In this document: positions 1-11,339 of the stretch, piece after piece
Layout: the number at the start of each line of letters is the position of its first letter
Numbering within the stretch: position 1 is the first letter of the stretch
Assembly: GCA_018806985.1 (NCBI GenBank)
Contig: JADANN010000212.1
Coordinates: 1-64,000, forward strand
Direction: 5' to 3'
Length of the DNA stretch: 64,000 nucleotides
DNA from: Angiostrongylus vasorum
Taxonomy: Eukaryota > Nematoda > Chromadorea > Rhabditida > Metastrongylidae
The notes under the pieces: model-generated
Database searches by the model: none
Seen by the model: only the letters and a program-made list of their open reading frames with translations
Told to the model about the DNA's origin: nothing
Made by a program: the position numbers and the translations under genes

Positions 1-3000
1 GGACCCCAGCACATATGCCATTCGTTCCTTTCTCTCGCAATCTTAGTCCATGGTGGTGGTCTTGTTCGAGCATGGTAGCGCTTGCGAGTCTCGTACCTTG
101 ATCTGTAAAACAACTGCAGCTGCGGGTACAGCTGATTAACTTTGTTCACGAACACGTCCGCACAAAGTGTAGGTGGTCGTCCTGGGGGGACGTTTACATT
201 CTCTTGGAGTCCACTCTACTGTTCTTTTCGTCCATCTGTCATCCTTGTTCTCATTATGTGACTGGCCCATCTATGTTTCGCTATCGATGTATAATCTCCT
301 GGATCTCGAAGATGTGACAGATTTCGAAGGTCAGAGCTTCGCATTCCGGCTAGATACTTAGAGTGCCGATTATATTTCAGAAGACATCGCTCAAGCGCTC
401 TGTGAGTAGTGCGAAGCATTCTTCACGTAGTTCAAGTATCAACCCAAGTCTCCGCAGCATAACAGAGCGCTGGGAGGACCGTAGAATCGAAGTGATGAGC
501 GCAGATTTTCGGGTCCTTCAGTTGGTCGGTGGCTTCTTTGAGAGGCCCGAATGCGGCCCAAGCTACTCTCCTTCTTCTATCTATTTCCTCCTTCATGTTG
601 TTTTCCATGTTCATTGATCGCCCAAGGTATGCGTACGAGGTAGTCTCTGCAATGAGAGAGCCATCCAATTAAATTTTTTTCGCCTTCGCACCATGGGTTT
701 TTTCATGAACTGGGTCTTCTTTCGATTCATGCGCAGTCCGATCTTTTACCCCGTTTCGTTGAGCTCGTTGATCATCATCACTGCTTCGCTAGTACTTCTT
801 GAGAAGATGACGATGTCGTCGGAAAAACGAAGGTTATATAGGAATATTCCATCAATACGTATGCCTTTCTTATCCCAATCGAGTGACTTCATTATCCACT
901 GCAGTGCGGCACTGAACAGCTTTGGCGATATTGTGTCGCCCTGTCGAACCCCCTTTTCCCATGCGTATCGTAAGAGGTCGATGGAAAAGCTGTATTTTCG
1001 CAGTGCAGTTCCGATAACAGTCGCACAGAGTTCTTATGTAGGACGGATCCACTCCTTGGTGGACTAGCGCTGATAGGATTGAATTCGTTTCGACACTGTC
1101 AAACGCTTTTTCATAGTCAACAAAAAGCTAGAACTAGAGGCAAGTGCTATTCCCAACAAACTTCAATGACCCTGGACACGGTTTGGATGTGGTCCACACA
1201 GCAAAATCCTTTCCGAAAACCTGCTTGCTCGGCTGGTTGCTCCTCATCCAATGTCCTTGATATGCGCAAGAGGACAATCTTCGTAAAGAGCTTGTAGAGT
1301 ACACTCAACAAGCATATGGGACGATAGTTACGAAGATCCCTTCGGTCTCCTTTCTTGGGCAGGGTGACCGTACGCGACGTCCTCCACTGGTCTTGGATTT
1401 TTTTCCTTTTGAAAGTAGGATGTCATATGATTTGCGAGAAGTACATGTAGATTGTGGCTTCCAGCTCTAAGGAAATCGGCGGTGACATTGTCTGGTCCTG
1501 GAGCTGTGCCTCTTTTCATGCTTTCCATCGCAACTCGAACCTCCGATGGAAGAATTCCAGGTGGTTTTTCTCCAGCGAGTATATTAGGGTCCGGGACGGG
1601 GTTTGTGGAACGGAAAAGGTTGGTGTAGAACGTTTCCGCTATTAATTCCATATCATGGCGGGAACTTTTGACGATCCGATCTTCGTTCATCACAGCTGAC
1701 AGCAGAACATTATAATCACACAAGTCCCGACGGCATTTTTTCAGACTGCTTCTTTTCTCTGCTGCTTCCAGTAGTTTCTTCTGGTTGTACCGTTGTAGAT
1801 CTTCCTGCAAAGCTATTCTGCAGCTGGCATTTATTACTAGCCATGTCAAACGTGTTGCAGTAGTATCAAGCTTCAGTTTCCTTCTCTTTTCGAGTAACTC
1901 CTTAGTAGCGACGGAGATGCGATCCGATCTTCTTGCTTGAGGAACTGAGGGCGAATTTGGCACAGCTTTTCAGTCCTTCGACAAGAAACTCGTAGTCTTC
2001 GATCGGGTCTTCTTTAATCTACCAGTCACGTTTGGATAGGGCTTCGTTCAGAATGTTCTCGTCGTGTACAGCTATACTTTTTCCTCGTGGTCGATGAAGA
2101 GAGTTTTTTTCCAGCTTGCGGCTGAATCGAATCTTCGCAAAGAAGGCGGTGATCGGAACCAGTGCAGAATGACGGGACTACCGATATGTCAAGTAGGAAC
2201 CATCTTCGTTTGTCAGAATATGGTCGATCTCCGCGTGAGTCATGCCGTTTCCAGTCTCCCATGTCCAGCGGCGGCTTTCTTTCTTCTGGAAAAACGAGTT
2301 TCCATGGAAGAGGCGTGCTGCTGACAGGAGTCCTGTGAGACGGTTCCCATTCTCATTTCTTTCTCCTAATCCAAAATTTCCGATCCTGTACTCGCTCTCG
2401 TTGGCCTTTCCTATTCTAGCGTTGAAGTCTCCGACAACTAATTTATGATATGCTTCATCATTGCGGATGACTTCCTCCAACTGATAGTAGAACGCATTTA
2501 ATTCGTAATCATCAGCTGCGTCGGTCGGTAAGTAGCAGTTGATGATAGCGATCTTTTTTATGATGCGACAGTTGAAGACGGAGGCTATGCAAGGGGAAAG
2601 AATTTCATATGAGTCGGCGAGATGGACAATGGACGGGTTGACGACAAAGGCTACGCCGCCAACATTTCGTTACGGAACGTTTTCTCCACGGATCACAAGG
2701 GTCCCGTTGTTTAGTTGGCTTATGTCGGTCTTCTGATTTTTGTTTCCTGTAATGCGATCACGTGAAATTTAATGCGATCTGCGGCCACAAGAAGGGCATG
2801 AAAATCGGTGTCTATGGAGAGTGTTCTGGCATTATACGTGCATAGTAAAAAACAATCTCCATGGCGTGTCGTGCGTGCGTGCGTCAGATCCGGTTCCAAT
2901 GACGTCCTGCCTAATCCGAGATTTTCTGGCCTCTCACCGGTCGTCTCACCGCCTGACGTCATAGACGGGAGCACCCAGTGTGCGGGGTACTGAGGCTGGC

Positions 3001-3105
3001 CTATTGCTGGTCGTGCAACTTGGTCCTCCCTGGAGTACTGACGTAACCTTGCAAGGGCGTATCCAGGTCTTCACCACGATGAGGATCAGAGGGAGAAGTT
3101 TTACA
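1..3105 (-). mobile_element. RTE-type non-LTR retrotransposon, family RTE-A, decayed and cut by window start
   Basis: Read on the minus strand this is one LINE in order 5' (3105) to 3' (1). An apurinic-type endonuclease domain is visible: YNARTL and ALQETK around 2750-2870, VVGDFNARIG near 2410-2432, and AEIDHILTN near 2210-2235. Next comes the linker to the reverse transcriptase with GTAPGPDN near 1484-1507, then RT pieces between 1330 and 690, then the C-terminal region with KHRWASHIM near 230-260. The frame breaks many times, so no full-length protein is possible. The 3' end resembles the copy ending at 41552. The 5' end (about 3000-3105) matches the inside of the 390 bp family described elsewhere in this annotation. 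RTE assignment rests on the endonuclease-RT order, lack of ORF1 and the motifs. Confidence 0.88.
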
Positions 3106-3213
3106 TTATCGCGAAAGTATTTGGCAAAATGTATTTGGTGTTAAATTTGTGACAGCGTTCAGCTTCAAATCAACGTACCTCAGCTCATGATAAACTTCCC
3201 TAATCGAAATAAA

Positions 3214-3452
3214 GGGTGCGTGTGGCGCAGTGGTCGGAGGTGTCTTGCAACATACACGAAGAAACGATCCCCTGCGCCCATGGTCCACCAAGCCTTCCAG
3301 TTTGTCTGGGAGGATAGCAGCACTGGCTCGATGCATCGGTAGGCCACCGCGAATCAATGTAAAAACCAGATATGCATCCAATCATCTCCAAACGATGCTT
3401 GATGAAGTCGAATGCATGGCGCATCAACGCCGAGAGCTTTATCCTTTCATTT
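3214..3452 (+). mobile_element. tRNA-derived SINE (family SINE-1) with intact target-site duplication
   Basis: The head is tRNA-like, with an A box around TGGCGCAGTGG and a B-box-like stretch at ACGATCCCC, followed by a body and a tail ending near TTTATCC. It is flanked by a perfect 13 bp direct repeat TAATCGAAATAAA at 3201-3213 and 3453-3465, which fixes both ends. This is the clearest insertion of the family in the window. Confidence 0.9.
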
Positions 3453-3465
3453 TAATCGAAATAAA

Positions 3466-4490
3466 AACGATTGTAATATTCAGATCATTGCTAGGAAAAA
3501 AAAACCTTCCTTACTCTTCCAAGATGAAGCTCTAATTTTCTGGAAACGTACTTTCTTTAACCTTTTCCGCGATAAGAAGTGCCAGATTCCGAACAGGAAA
3601 GGAATTTAAAAGGTGGAAAATCGCCTAGAGTTATATGGTAGCGTTCTCAAGCAAATCGTTGCCGTCAACAGTTGCCATGATTGTGCTGGAAAATCTAGAA
3701 ATTCAGAATTCGCTCTTAACTTTCTACAAACTTATTTCTAAACAGTTTCAGCACTCAAATGACCATGTTACTCCTAGCTCCTTGCACTCGATTTGTTTTT
3801 CTTGCTTCCAACCATCCATGAACGACATCGGATTCGTGTCTGGGCTCAACTACTGTTTAAGGACTTTTGGACTTCCTTAAGAACGTCATTAAATAATAGT
3901 CAACTCAATTCTCTTTGTCGTAAAGCCGATCCCGTAAAAGCTTCGCTTGGCGTTCCTACGCCTTGTAGACCAGAAGTGCTTTACAAACAAGTCTGACACC
4001 AATCCCCCCCCCCATTCCGGAAAGATGGAAGGCGTAGTTAGCCTAGTGCGCGGTCGAATAAAAGGTCGGCGTGCCCCCAAAAGACTCCACTTAGCCCCCC
4101 ATGGAATCAGGCGCAATTCAAGCAAAATATCGTAGGCATACAAAATTCGGCGTGGTCGCGCAAGTGTTAAACAATGAAGCACTATTTTTACGAAACCATC
4201 TAAGTAGAGAGGATAAGAGAATCAAGTCTTGTGAATGAATATGTGATGTTCTTGACTCTTCAAATATTCTACCTACCGAGAAATTTTCGTCAGCTGTTGA
4301 AAACCAATTTGTGGGCCTACGGTTTAAAGCTATGTTTCAAACGGAAACGTGTTCACGTTGTGGTTCATATACAGAAAGTTTGCACTCCATTGTTCGACAT
4401 CAGCTGACATTAGAAACTAACGCAAGATGTTCGATCAATGACTTTTTTAGAAGATTGTGGAGCAAATACTTTCAAAAAATAACCACAAAT
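3466..4490. other. No gene recognised
   Basis: Several short open frames occur here (for example around 3635-3880 and 3889-4182), but none has a recognisable motif or a coherent chain of splice sites. I see no repeat I can name. A run of ten C lies at about 4004-4013. Confidence 0.4.
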
Positions 4491-4600
4491 AGCTGAGATA
4501 TTTGCAAAACTCCGGACCGCAGGTGTCTGCGGTGGGAATCCAAATTCTTTTACTATTTTCTGGAGCTAACGCGTTCACCACCACACCATGTGAATCCTTC
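4491..4600 (-). repeat. Short hairpin element (about 105 bp family)
   Basis: The stretch carries the family core ACCGCAG-GTGT-CTGCGGT, a perfect 7 bp stem with a 4 nt loop, preceded by GATATTTGCAAAACTCCGG. In the minus orientation it reads through a GGTGTGGTGGT block that resembles a pol III A box. Other copies lie at 21160, 27690, 30297 and 63455. The centre of this copy is diverged. Confidence 0.7.
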
Positions 4601-4750
4601 CCAAAACTTAATAAAGACTCAATGTTGAAACAAGAGTATTTACGTGCTCATATTCAAATAGCTGCCACAGTTCAATATTCAAATATCTAACTCCAAAGTT
4701 TCACATATTTCATACACCATTATTTAACGCATCTACACACTTCATCATAA

Positions 4751-5130
4751 TGGTCTACCGCCTCATTGTGAGTGGGTGTTTCTGGGCGTCGGGCCGCGAT
4801 GTACAATCGAGAGCATTCATCCCTCCCCTCCCCCCACCAACAGAAAGAGTTCGGCGTTTCCATTAGGAAGCCTAGCTAAGAGTAAACCAATACCAGGCTC
4901 CGCCACCGTCCTGGTATCAAACTAGTCGCATGGTGCAAATTTCCCTCCGATATACAAGGGGAGACTGCCCGTGGTGGTGACGACCTCGGGCAGACCTTGC
5001 CTTGGCTGACATCGGGACTCCAAGGAGCCACAATGGCTAGACCAGCAAGACTCCGAGAGGATGGAGGTTGTGCTGAGACCCGCACAACCAGTGAGGACGG
5101 ACGTCCAAATATCCAAGTATTCAAGTAAGT
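4751..5130 (+). mobile_element. 390 bp non-autonomous element (RTE-A derivative), sense copy
   Basis: It begins with the conserved head (ACCGCCTCATTGTGAGTGGG) and ends near 5128 in the (CAAGTA)-like tail ATCCAAGTATTCAAGTAAGT. Both the internal CCTCTGAT-type block and the 3' tail resemble the 5' and 3' ends of RTE-A, so I infer an internally deleted RTE derivative. Confidence 0.75.
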
Positions 5131-5831
5131 ACCTACCCACTTCAGCATTATAGCATGCTTATGAACGCTCATTCACATTCCTGAAGTACTCGTAGTTCCC
5201 AAAAAATTGACACAGTTAGACCTGCAGTCCGTCATAAGCGAATGAACGACTTCCATATTAAAGATTTCCCTGAGTTTCAATTTTCACATATTCAAAAACC
5301 ACGGACTTTTAGGACTAAGACATATCATTCCGGAAAAGAAACACTTAAGAAGACTACCTAATACGAAAATTGGCTGGTTTCTGAAGAAAGCGGGTTCAAC
5401 ACAAAGAATCTGTTAACATTCCAAAGCTATGTAAACATCAAGATGCTAAGGACTTGAACACACTGAAGACGGATGCTGTGTGAGAAGAATGAAGTAGCAG
5501 ACAGAACAGTAACTATCTAGGAGCCCATACTAGTAATACCTGTGGGATATGAGATAAAAGCAAGTCAGTATTCCTTACTCGAACAGGAAGCAACTTCAAT
5601 GCAAGGTTCTGTACGAGAATTTAAACTCTGGTTTGCCCTGGGTGAGCTGACAGCCAAAATGGTCCGTAGTTGCGTACACACCCTAAATCACGAACATTCT
5701 CTTCATATCCGAACCATAAATTCGATTACTCTCTAACAGTTATTGGAGCTCCTTTCAATCCATTGAAGTTTTTAGTTCAGAATACGTCCTATTGTAGGAA
5801 TATCGTTTGCCGACTTTGTTATGCCAATGTC
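5131..5831. other. Unassigned region upstream of the first zinc-finger gene
   Basis: No repeat I can name. The frame of the first coding exon stays open upstream to about 5670, so additional 5' coding sequence or a 5' UTR exon could lie here. A possible acceptor (ATTGTAG) occurs near 5790-5797. Confidence 0.4.
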
Positions 5832-8471
5832 ATGAGTGTGGAACAGTCATTGGATGTGCCAAAGGTTGGAGAAAACACCACGGATGACATGGCTGGAGAT
5901 TGGATACACGAAGTGGAACGGGAAGAGACCGTCGACACGGAGGTATTTTCAGCCTAATTCCATTTGTTATGCCTTGGTAACTTCTACTTAGCACTGGCTT
6001 GTATTTATTCCGTAATTTTTGGGTTGTTTGTTACTAATTAGTCAGCGAAAAAATTGTTATACTGTCGTTGTTTGTTGTTATTAGGCAGTCGCCCCGTTCA
6101 GCACTACTCGTCAGATTTCTCCAGCAGTACTTGAAACTCAGGTTCGTTCAGGGTGTGAACGAGGAAGAAGTTGAGGAGTTCATTGAGGTTGATGGGATTG
6201 TGGACGATCATGATATCGAAGAAGACATACGCTCACACCCTAATGAAGTTATCGTCTCGTCGGAGTTGTGTAACGGTATCGTTAACGTTTACTGATTAAG
6301 CTTTAAGTGTAGCCCTGATGGAATCAGGGGCGCGTGAGCGCAGTAGTGGATGGCGCCCCAATGCACATGGGATCGATCCCCGCACCCCAGAATTACCAAG
6401 CCGTCCTTTCGTGCAGGGTCGGCAAATTGGTACCTGAGTTGCTTGGGAGGATAGCAGCACCGGCTAGATGCATCGGTGGCCACTGCGAGTCATTGTAAAG
6501 GCCAGATATTCATCCAATCACCTACAACAATGCATAATGAAGTCGATTGCATAGCGCATCCCACAGGGATTGATCAACGCGAGAGCTTTATCTCTTATAG
6601 AGCCACCTATTGATTTTGAAAAGTTAGCGAAGACGGTAAATCATATCTTTAAAACCTTATTTAACACATAGTACGTGACGTGTAAAACATATTTGGTTCG
6701 AAAGTACGAGTCAAAAGTAATGACTGATTATAATATTACTTACTTGGATACTTGGAAAGCCCGTTCTCACTGGTTATGAAAGCCCCAGCACAATCTTCAC
6801 TTCTTCGGAGATTTGCTGGTTTGGTTATTGTGGTTACCTGTAATCCCGAAGTCAGCCTAGCGAAGGGCTGCCCCAGGTCTTCACCACCACGGGCAGTCGC
6901 AGACGTTGTGGATCAGAGGGAGATTTGCCACCATGCGACTAATTTGATATAACAGGCCGGTGGTGGATTTTGGTATTGGTTTACTCCTAGGTAAGCTTCC
7001 TGATGGAAACGCCGGACTTTTTTCTGAGCTTGGGATACCCTGCCAGGTGGATGAGTCCCCCCTTCTCTACATCCCAGCCCGACATCCGGAAACACCTCCC
7101 AACCACGATGAAGCGGTAAACCGTTGAGATATTAGATCGATAAATCTCAGCAGTTCAAAATCAATTTTGTTATTTGAAGCGAAAACGACTGCAATATACA
7201 ACTCCATCTCCCATACATAAATTCCTCCACTCTATCTAAGTGACACTGAGATTTTCGGAAGCGTGCGGAACTTGTCTATCCATTTTTTCTTCTTCGTGAA
7301 AGATCATGTTTTGAACACCGATAAAGCTCTCGGCTTTGATATACTGAGGAATGCGCCATGCATGCCGTTTCATTAAGCATTGTTGGAGGTGGTTGGATGC
7401 AAATCCGGCCTTTACAGTGACTCACGGTGGGCTGCCGATGTGTTGAGCCAGTGTTGCTATGCTCCCTGACAAGTCTTGTACCAATTTTTACGACCCCGGA
7501 AGCATGGAGGACTTGGTGGGCCTGGGGCGCGACGGGGATCGACCCCATAAATATTGCAGTGCACCCCTACCACAGCGCTACACGCATATCAAAATTCGGA
7601 TATTTTATAGATTTTTTATGTGCCTAAGACGAGCAAGGTCTATTTTTGTGGGTCCGTGAATTAGTTGATTCCACAATTGCAATTATCACTGAGAATTTAT
7701 CGTCAGTACCACTGTTAGTATTCTAACAGCATAAATAAGTGTACAGTTTGTTAACTGCTCGTTTTATGCATGATTGGGGAGAGATATCAATCCTATCAAG
7801 AGTTTATGACCAACTCAGCAAGGTAGTTGTGGCATGCTGTCGAATTTACTTTCACCATTGTAGTAGGGCGCAAGTAAAAGATTAATATTAATTCTTTTCT
7901 TTACGACTGTTCTGTAATAAATAAAAAGAAGCTGAGCAAGCGCCATTTCCAGATTCCGAGATGTATTTCGATAACACCACTGTGGGCAGAGAGTTGAACA
8001 TGAATCTACCTGATCTGTTAAGTCGTGCGATTACCTTTACAAATGGCTCAAAAATGTATTTATGTTTTTCAAAGAGATGTCGGAAACAACTTTGCTTTGA
8101 GGGTCATCTGTACAACATTGACGGATTTGTAAGCACCATTTTTGGAATCATATTTCCAACTTTTTGCTCTGGTTTTGCTTTGTACTCTGTTGCCTTTGCA
8201 GTTTATGTTGTGTACCACAGGTTAAGCCAACAAATTGGAACCTTTGGCGCTGTGCGAACCCATCCTGCAGTGGGGCTATTCGGACATCTCCTAATATAAC
8301 AGAGTTACGAGTGCGAGAACCTCACAGCCATTTATGTCGCCCAGAAGACATCCAGATCAGATTACGGATTACTGTTTACGACCTCAGATTAATGGCGGAG
8401 TTCACCGATCTACCCCTTGACGCACTTTATCATGCATATCGTGAGTAAAATATATATATATATATATATGC

Positions 8472-8502
<31 letters not shown>

Positions 8503-10819
8503 CGTACATATGTATATAATTTTTATGCGGTGCGTGTGGCATAGTAGTCGCCCTGCAATACACATGGGATCGATCCCCGCACTCCAGGTTCAACAAGGCT
8601 TCCATCCCTCGGGGTTAGGCAAATTAGTACCAGACTTGTCTGGGAAGATATCAGCACTGGCTCGATACATCGGTAGGCCACCGCGAGTCATTGTAAAAAC
8701 CAGATATGCGTTCAATCACGTCCAACAATACTTAGTGGAGTGGAATGCATGACGCATCCTTCAGAGATTGATCAACGCCGAGAGCTTTATCCTTTTTATA
8801 TAATTTTTATTATATTCAGTATCTTATTCGTTAATTTTCATAGTTATTATCTTGTTGTTAGGAGTTTTTAGTGGACAAGGTGATGGATGAACACACAGAT
8901 ATCGTACATCTTTTCCCATCGTTTGAAACTCTCAAAGCAAATCTGGAAGAGCATCGCAATCATCTTGTATGTTTGTATTCTATGATTCCTATCCACACAA
9001 CAACATTTAGCCATAGTGAACATATTACGAGCGCTTGATTCAGATTTATCGCAAGAGGTTTGCAGCTGAAGCTCGTCAATCTGATACCCATTGTACGTAC
9101 GACGATTCCTTCGGTGTTACCGCAAATTCAACGAGATTTAGAAGAACAAAACCTTTTCCTCCGGTAGGTTAATCTGAGGCTAGATTTTTTAGACTGCCTT
9201 GTCCCCGCTCATCTACTTTCAAAACAGTGTTGTTTTTCTTCTGTTAAGGGGTTTTTTTTCGTATTTGGAGTTACATTTTGGGTAAGATTTTCATGGCTTT
9301 CAGTCTGTTTGTATGAATTGTAATGCTGAGTTCCGTAGCATGCCTGAGATTCCGTCACAAGACCAGCTTCTTGAGCACATATTTTTCGATCACAACAGGA
9401 AAACTGCTCTCATCAATCGATTCACCTTTGATGATCCAGGCTTGTTCGAAGTACAATATTGTTACTTCTTGTTTATCTAATAAATCTATGGGTTTTCTGC
9501 TTACGTTACTGGTAGTGACATTTTTTTAGCAGTGGATTCGTGAACTGCAATATCACAGTAAATATCGCTTGAAGAAAATGTGTCTTCATGATGAACATAT
9601 GTACTATCTGTGCCAAAATGACGTACGTCACTTCAAATCGAACCACACTCGTTCTGCTATTCACGACATGCATTGCACAGCATTCGTACGCGTTCATGAT
9701 TGGCGAGTAAGCTTTACTTTAAGCTTTCAAAAGTTCTCTGGGAGCTTTTTTTTTGGAGAGAGAGGTGTTTAATAGAGAAGCTGTGTCTTTCAGCTCATTA
9801 TTCAACGCGAAGTCAATGAAGTTGTTGTAGACTATTGTCTAGAGCACATTTTCCACAATGGTATGTGTCTCTTTGTTGCGTGCTGTGTATTTTTTCATTT
9901 TCGCTTCGGATTGGATTTGTTTTTTGTTACCATGAGCGTTCCCGTCATTTCAGAAGAATCAGCAGACCTCTTGCCACCACATGGTCATGTTGATTTGTTT
10001 ACTCCAGAAGTATGTTAGCGACTACAGCAAGATACCATCTCTTCCCTAACCACGTGCTAGACTTCAGCAATTTGTTGTAGGTGTTCATAAGGGATTTGGC
10101 GGCTAGACGTGAACGTACTCAACAGCTTATTCAGGATAAGGGATTACAGCGAATAAAGCGCCGAAACCAAGCACCGTCAATTTGTAAGCTCATTCTTGAC
10201 ATGTGGATTTTGTTTCATCTAATGGAAATCGATATGCCTGAGTGAATTTGAACACAATTTCAGTTATGAACAGTTCAATACAGAAGTCCGGAAGAGCTGA
10301 TACCGTTCCAAGCGATTCGTCAGTGTTCCTCACGCGTAATTGCATCTCATTGCTATTTTTTTTAATTCCTTGTCTATTTCTAGTTTGTCGTCATTGCACA
10401 TGAGGTATATTTAGATAAAAATAATATGGAAAACCTTAACGCGAAAGAAGAAGATAGTTATGGGAGTGTTTTTGGTGCTTCGCGGTCACAAAAGCGTCAA
10501 GAGGTTAAACTTTCGTTTTTCCCCTGTTTTCTTCTTCCCCGAAAGTCCGGTGGTATTTGCTCCGCCATTCGTATATAATGTACACGTCATTGTTCTTGAT
10601 TTTTCTCTTGGTGACCTTGATGTGTAATAATTATCAACATTTTTAGAATTTTAGATCGTTCAACAAATGATGCAAGAGCGATACCAGTTCCACGGTCAGG
10701 CGAAGGTTGGCGAGTTCTATTCTGATAAGACAAACTGGTATTCTCGTCACATAAGGCATAAAGGATTAAACGTTAACGTTTATAAATCCAAAATGGAATG
10801 GTCGTTCAATCCATTTTAA
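5832..10819 (+). CDS. FLYWCH-like / C2H2-like zinc-finger protein, 14 exons
   Basis: Exons by splice signals and phase: 5832-5942, 6125-6275, 7953-8128, 8221-8440, 8872-8966, 9044-9163, 9304-9450, 9530-9706, 9794-9860, 9954-10009, 10081-10183, 10264-10322, 10384-10503 and 10655-10819, giving 588 aa. The N-terminus is acidic (residues 10-80). Exons 3-4 hold a FLYWCH-like module (about 115-190): MYLCF, FEGHLY, LWRCANPSC, then EPHSHL. Exon 7 has a C2H2-like CMNC...HIFFDH. Exon 8 has a second aromatic/Cys-His module (FEQWIREL, YYLC, HCTAFVRV) followed by VDYCLEHIFH. This order resembles the DNA-binding part of proteins derived from Mutator-like transposases, but no DDE catalytic domain is seen. 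The likely role is nuclear DNA binding. The start Met and the second acceptor (6125 or 6152) are uncertain. The exon chain being in phase throughout is the strongest support. Introns 2 and 4 carry SINEs. Confidence 0.75.
6327..6592 (+). mobile_element. SINE-1 copy in intron 2 of the zinc-finger gene
   Basis: Complete head with GGGCGCG acceptor-stem-like start and GGGATCGATCCCCGC B-box region, body with the GGTAC and ACATCGG-type blocks, and tail GAGCTTTATCTC. No clear TSD. It begins about 32 bp after an in-frame stop that would follow exon 2 if unspliced. Confidence 0.85.
6741..7128 (-). mobile_element. 390 bp RTE-A derivative, antisense copy in intron 2
   Basis: Reads TTACTTGGATACTTGG at the left (reverse of the 3' tail) and ends with the reverse of the head (CGATGAAGCGGTAAACCGTT) at the right. 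It has the same body as the copies at 15846, 32741, 38270, 47508 and 52410. Confidence 0.82.
7317..7585 (-). mobile_element. SINE-1 copy, antisense, in intron 2
   Basis: Reverse orientation: GATAAAGCTCTCGG at the left (tail) and the tRNA-like head at 7530-7585, with GGGGATCGACCCC as the B-box region. Somewhat diverged. Confidence 0.8.
8451..8512. repeat. TA microsatellite
   Basis: Mostly alternating TA with small interruptions. It lies directly upstream of the SINE-1 at 8527, inside intron 4. Confidence 0.95.
8527..8796 (+). mobile_element. SINE-1 copy with perfect 14 bp target-site duplication
   Basis: Flanked by TATATAATTTTTAT at 8513-8526 and 8797-8810. The head has GGCATAGTAG as A box and GGGATCGATCCCCGC as B-box region. 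The A/T-rich target is consistent with LINE-type endonuclease insertion. Confidence 0.92.
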
Positions 10820-11039
10820 TCAAGCAATGTAGAGTCTGCGTCTTCGTTCTATTTGTAGACAGTCCTACTTTTTTCCCCGTTTAAATGGTCTCCTAGACGG
10901 TCATTACAACTTGATTGATGAAGACACTTTTTACATGACCGGACATAACATATTGCGTGTATTCTAGTTCTTTTTTTCCTTGATTCGTTTCGTCGCAGCA
11001 TTCATCATCGACAAAGGTCTTCATATTTGCGTGTGGGTC
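10820..11039. other. 3' flank of the zinc-finger gene, nothing recognised
   Basis: No AATAAA found directly after the stop at 10817-10819, and no exon or repeat I can support. Confidence 0.4.
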
Positions 11040-11335
11040 CCACTACTGAGTGACTGATGATCTCGCTTGGCTTCCTTCCTGACTGGCCTTCAATGCTGGT
11101 CAAGTTCATTCTTTCTGGAGTGCTTAAATGGTAGTACAAGTGCGTTCTCACATTTTCACAACAAGCACTCTCCAGCCGTTGTGATTCAAAGGGGAACTTC
11201 TCTCGGGTAAGTCTTGCTCATCTCTCCAACGCCTAGGAATGGGAGGTTTGATTTTCCCGATACGGAGTCTATTCAGACCCAGTTTTGTGCGTATTGAACG
11301 GCATCTCTAGCACTGCAGTTCCCGCCTTTCATTGT
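11040..11335 (-). mobile_element. RTE-tailed SINE (family SINE-3), diverged
   Basis: On the minus strand the start has a tRNA-like GCAGTGCTAGAGATGCC stretch. The middle matches the blocks of the 39405 copy (the GACCAGCATT block is conserved). Ends are approximate. Confidence 0.5.
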
Positions 11336-11339
11336 CGAC

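Noticed and set aside
3230..3535. 101-codon frame over the first SINE
   Set aside because: Frame lies within SINE-1; the same chance frame recurs in other copies with breaks.
4004..4013. Poly-C run as a regulatory or structural site
   Set aside because: Single homopolymer with no partner or context; may be a sequencing feature.
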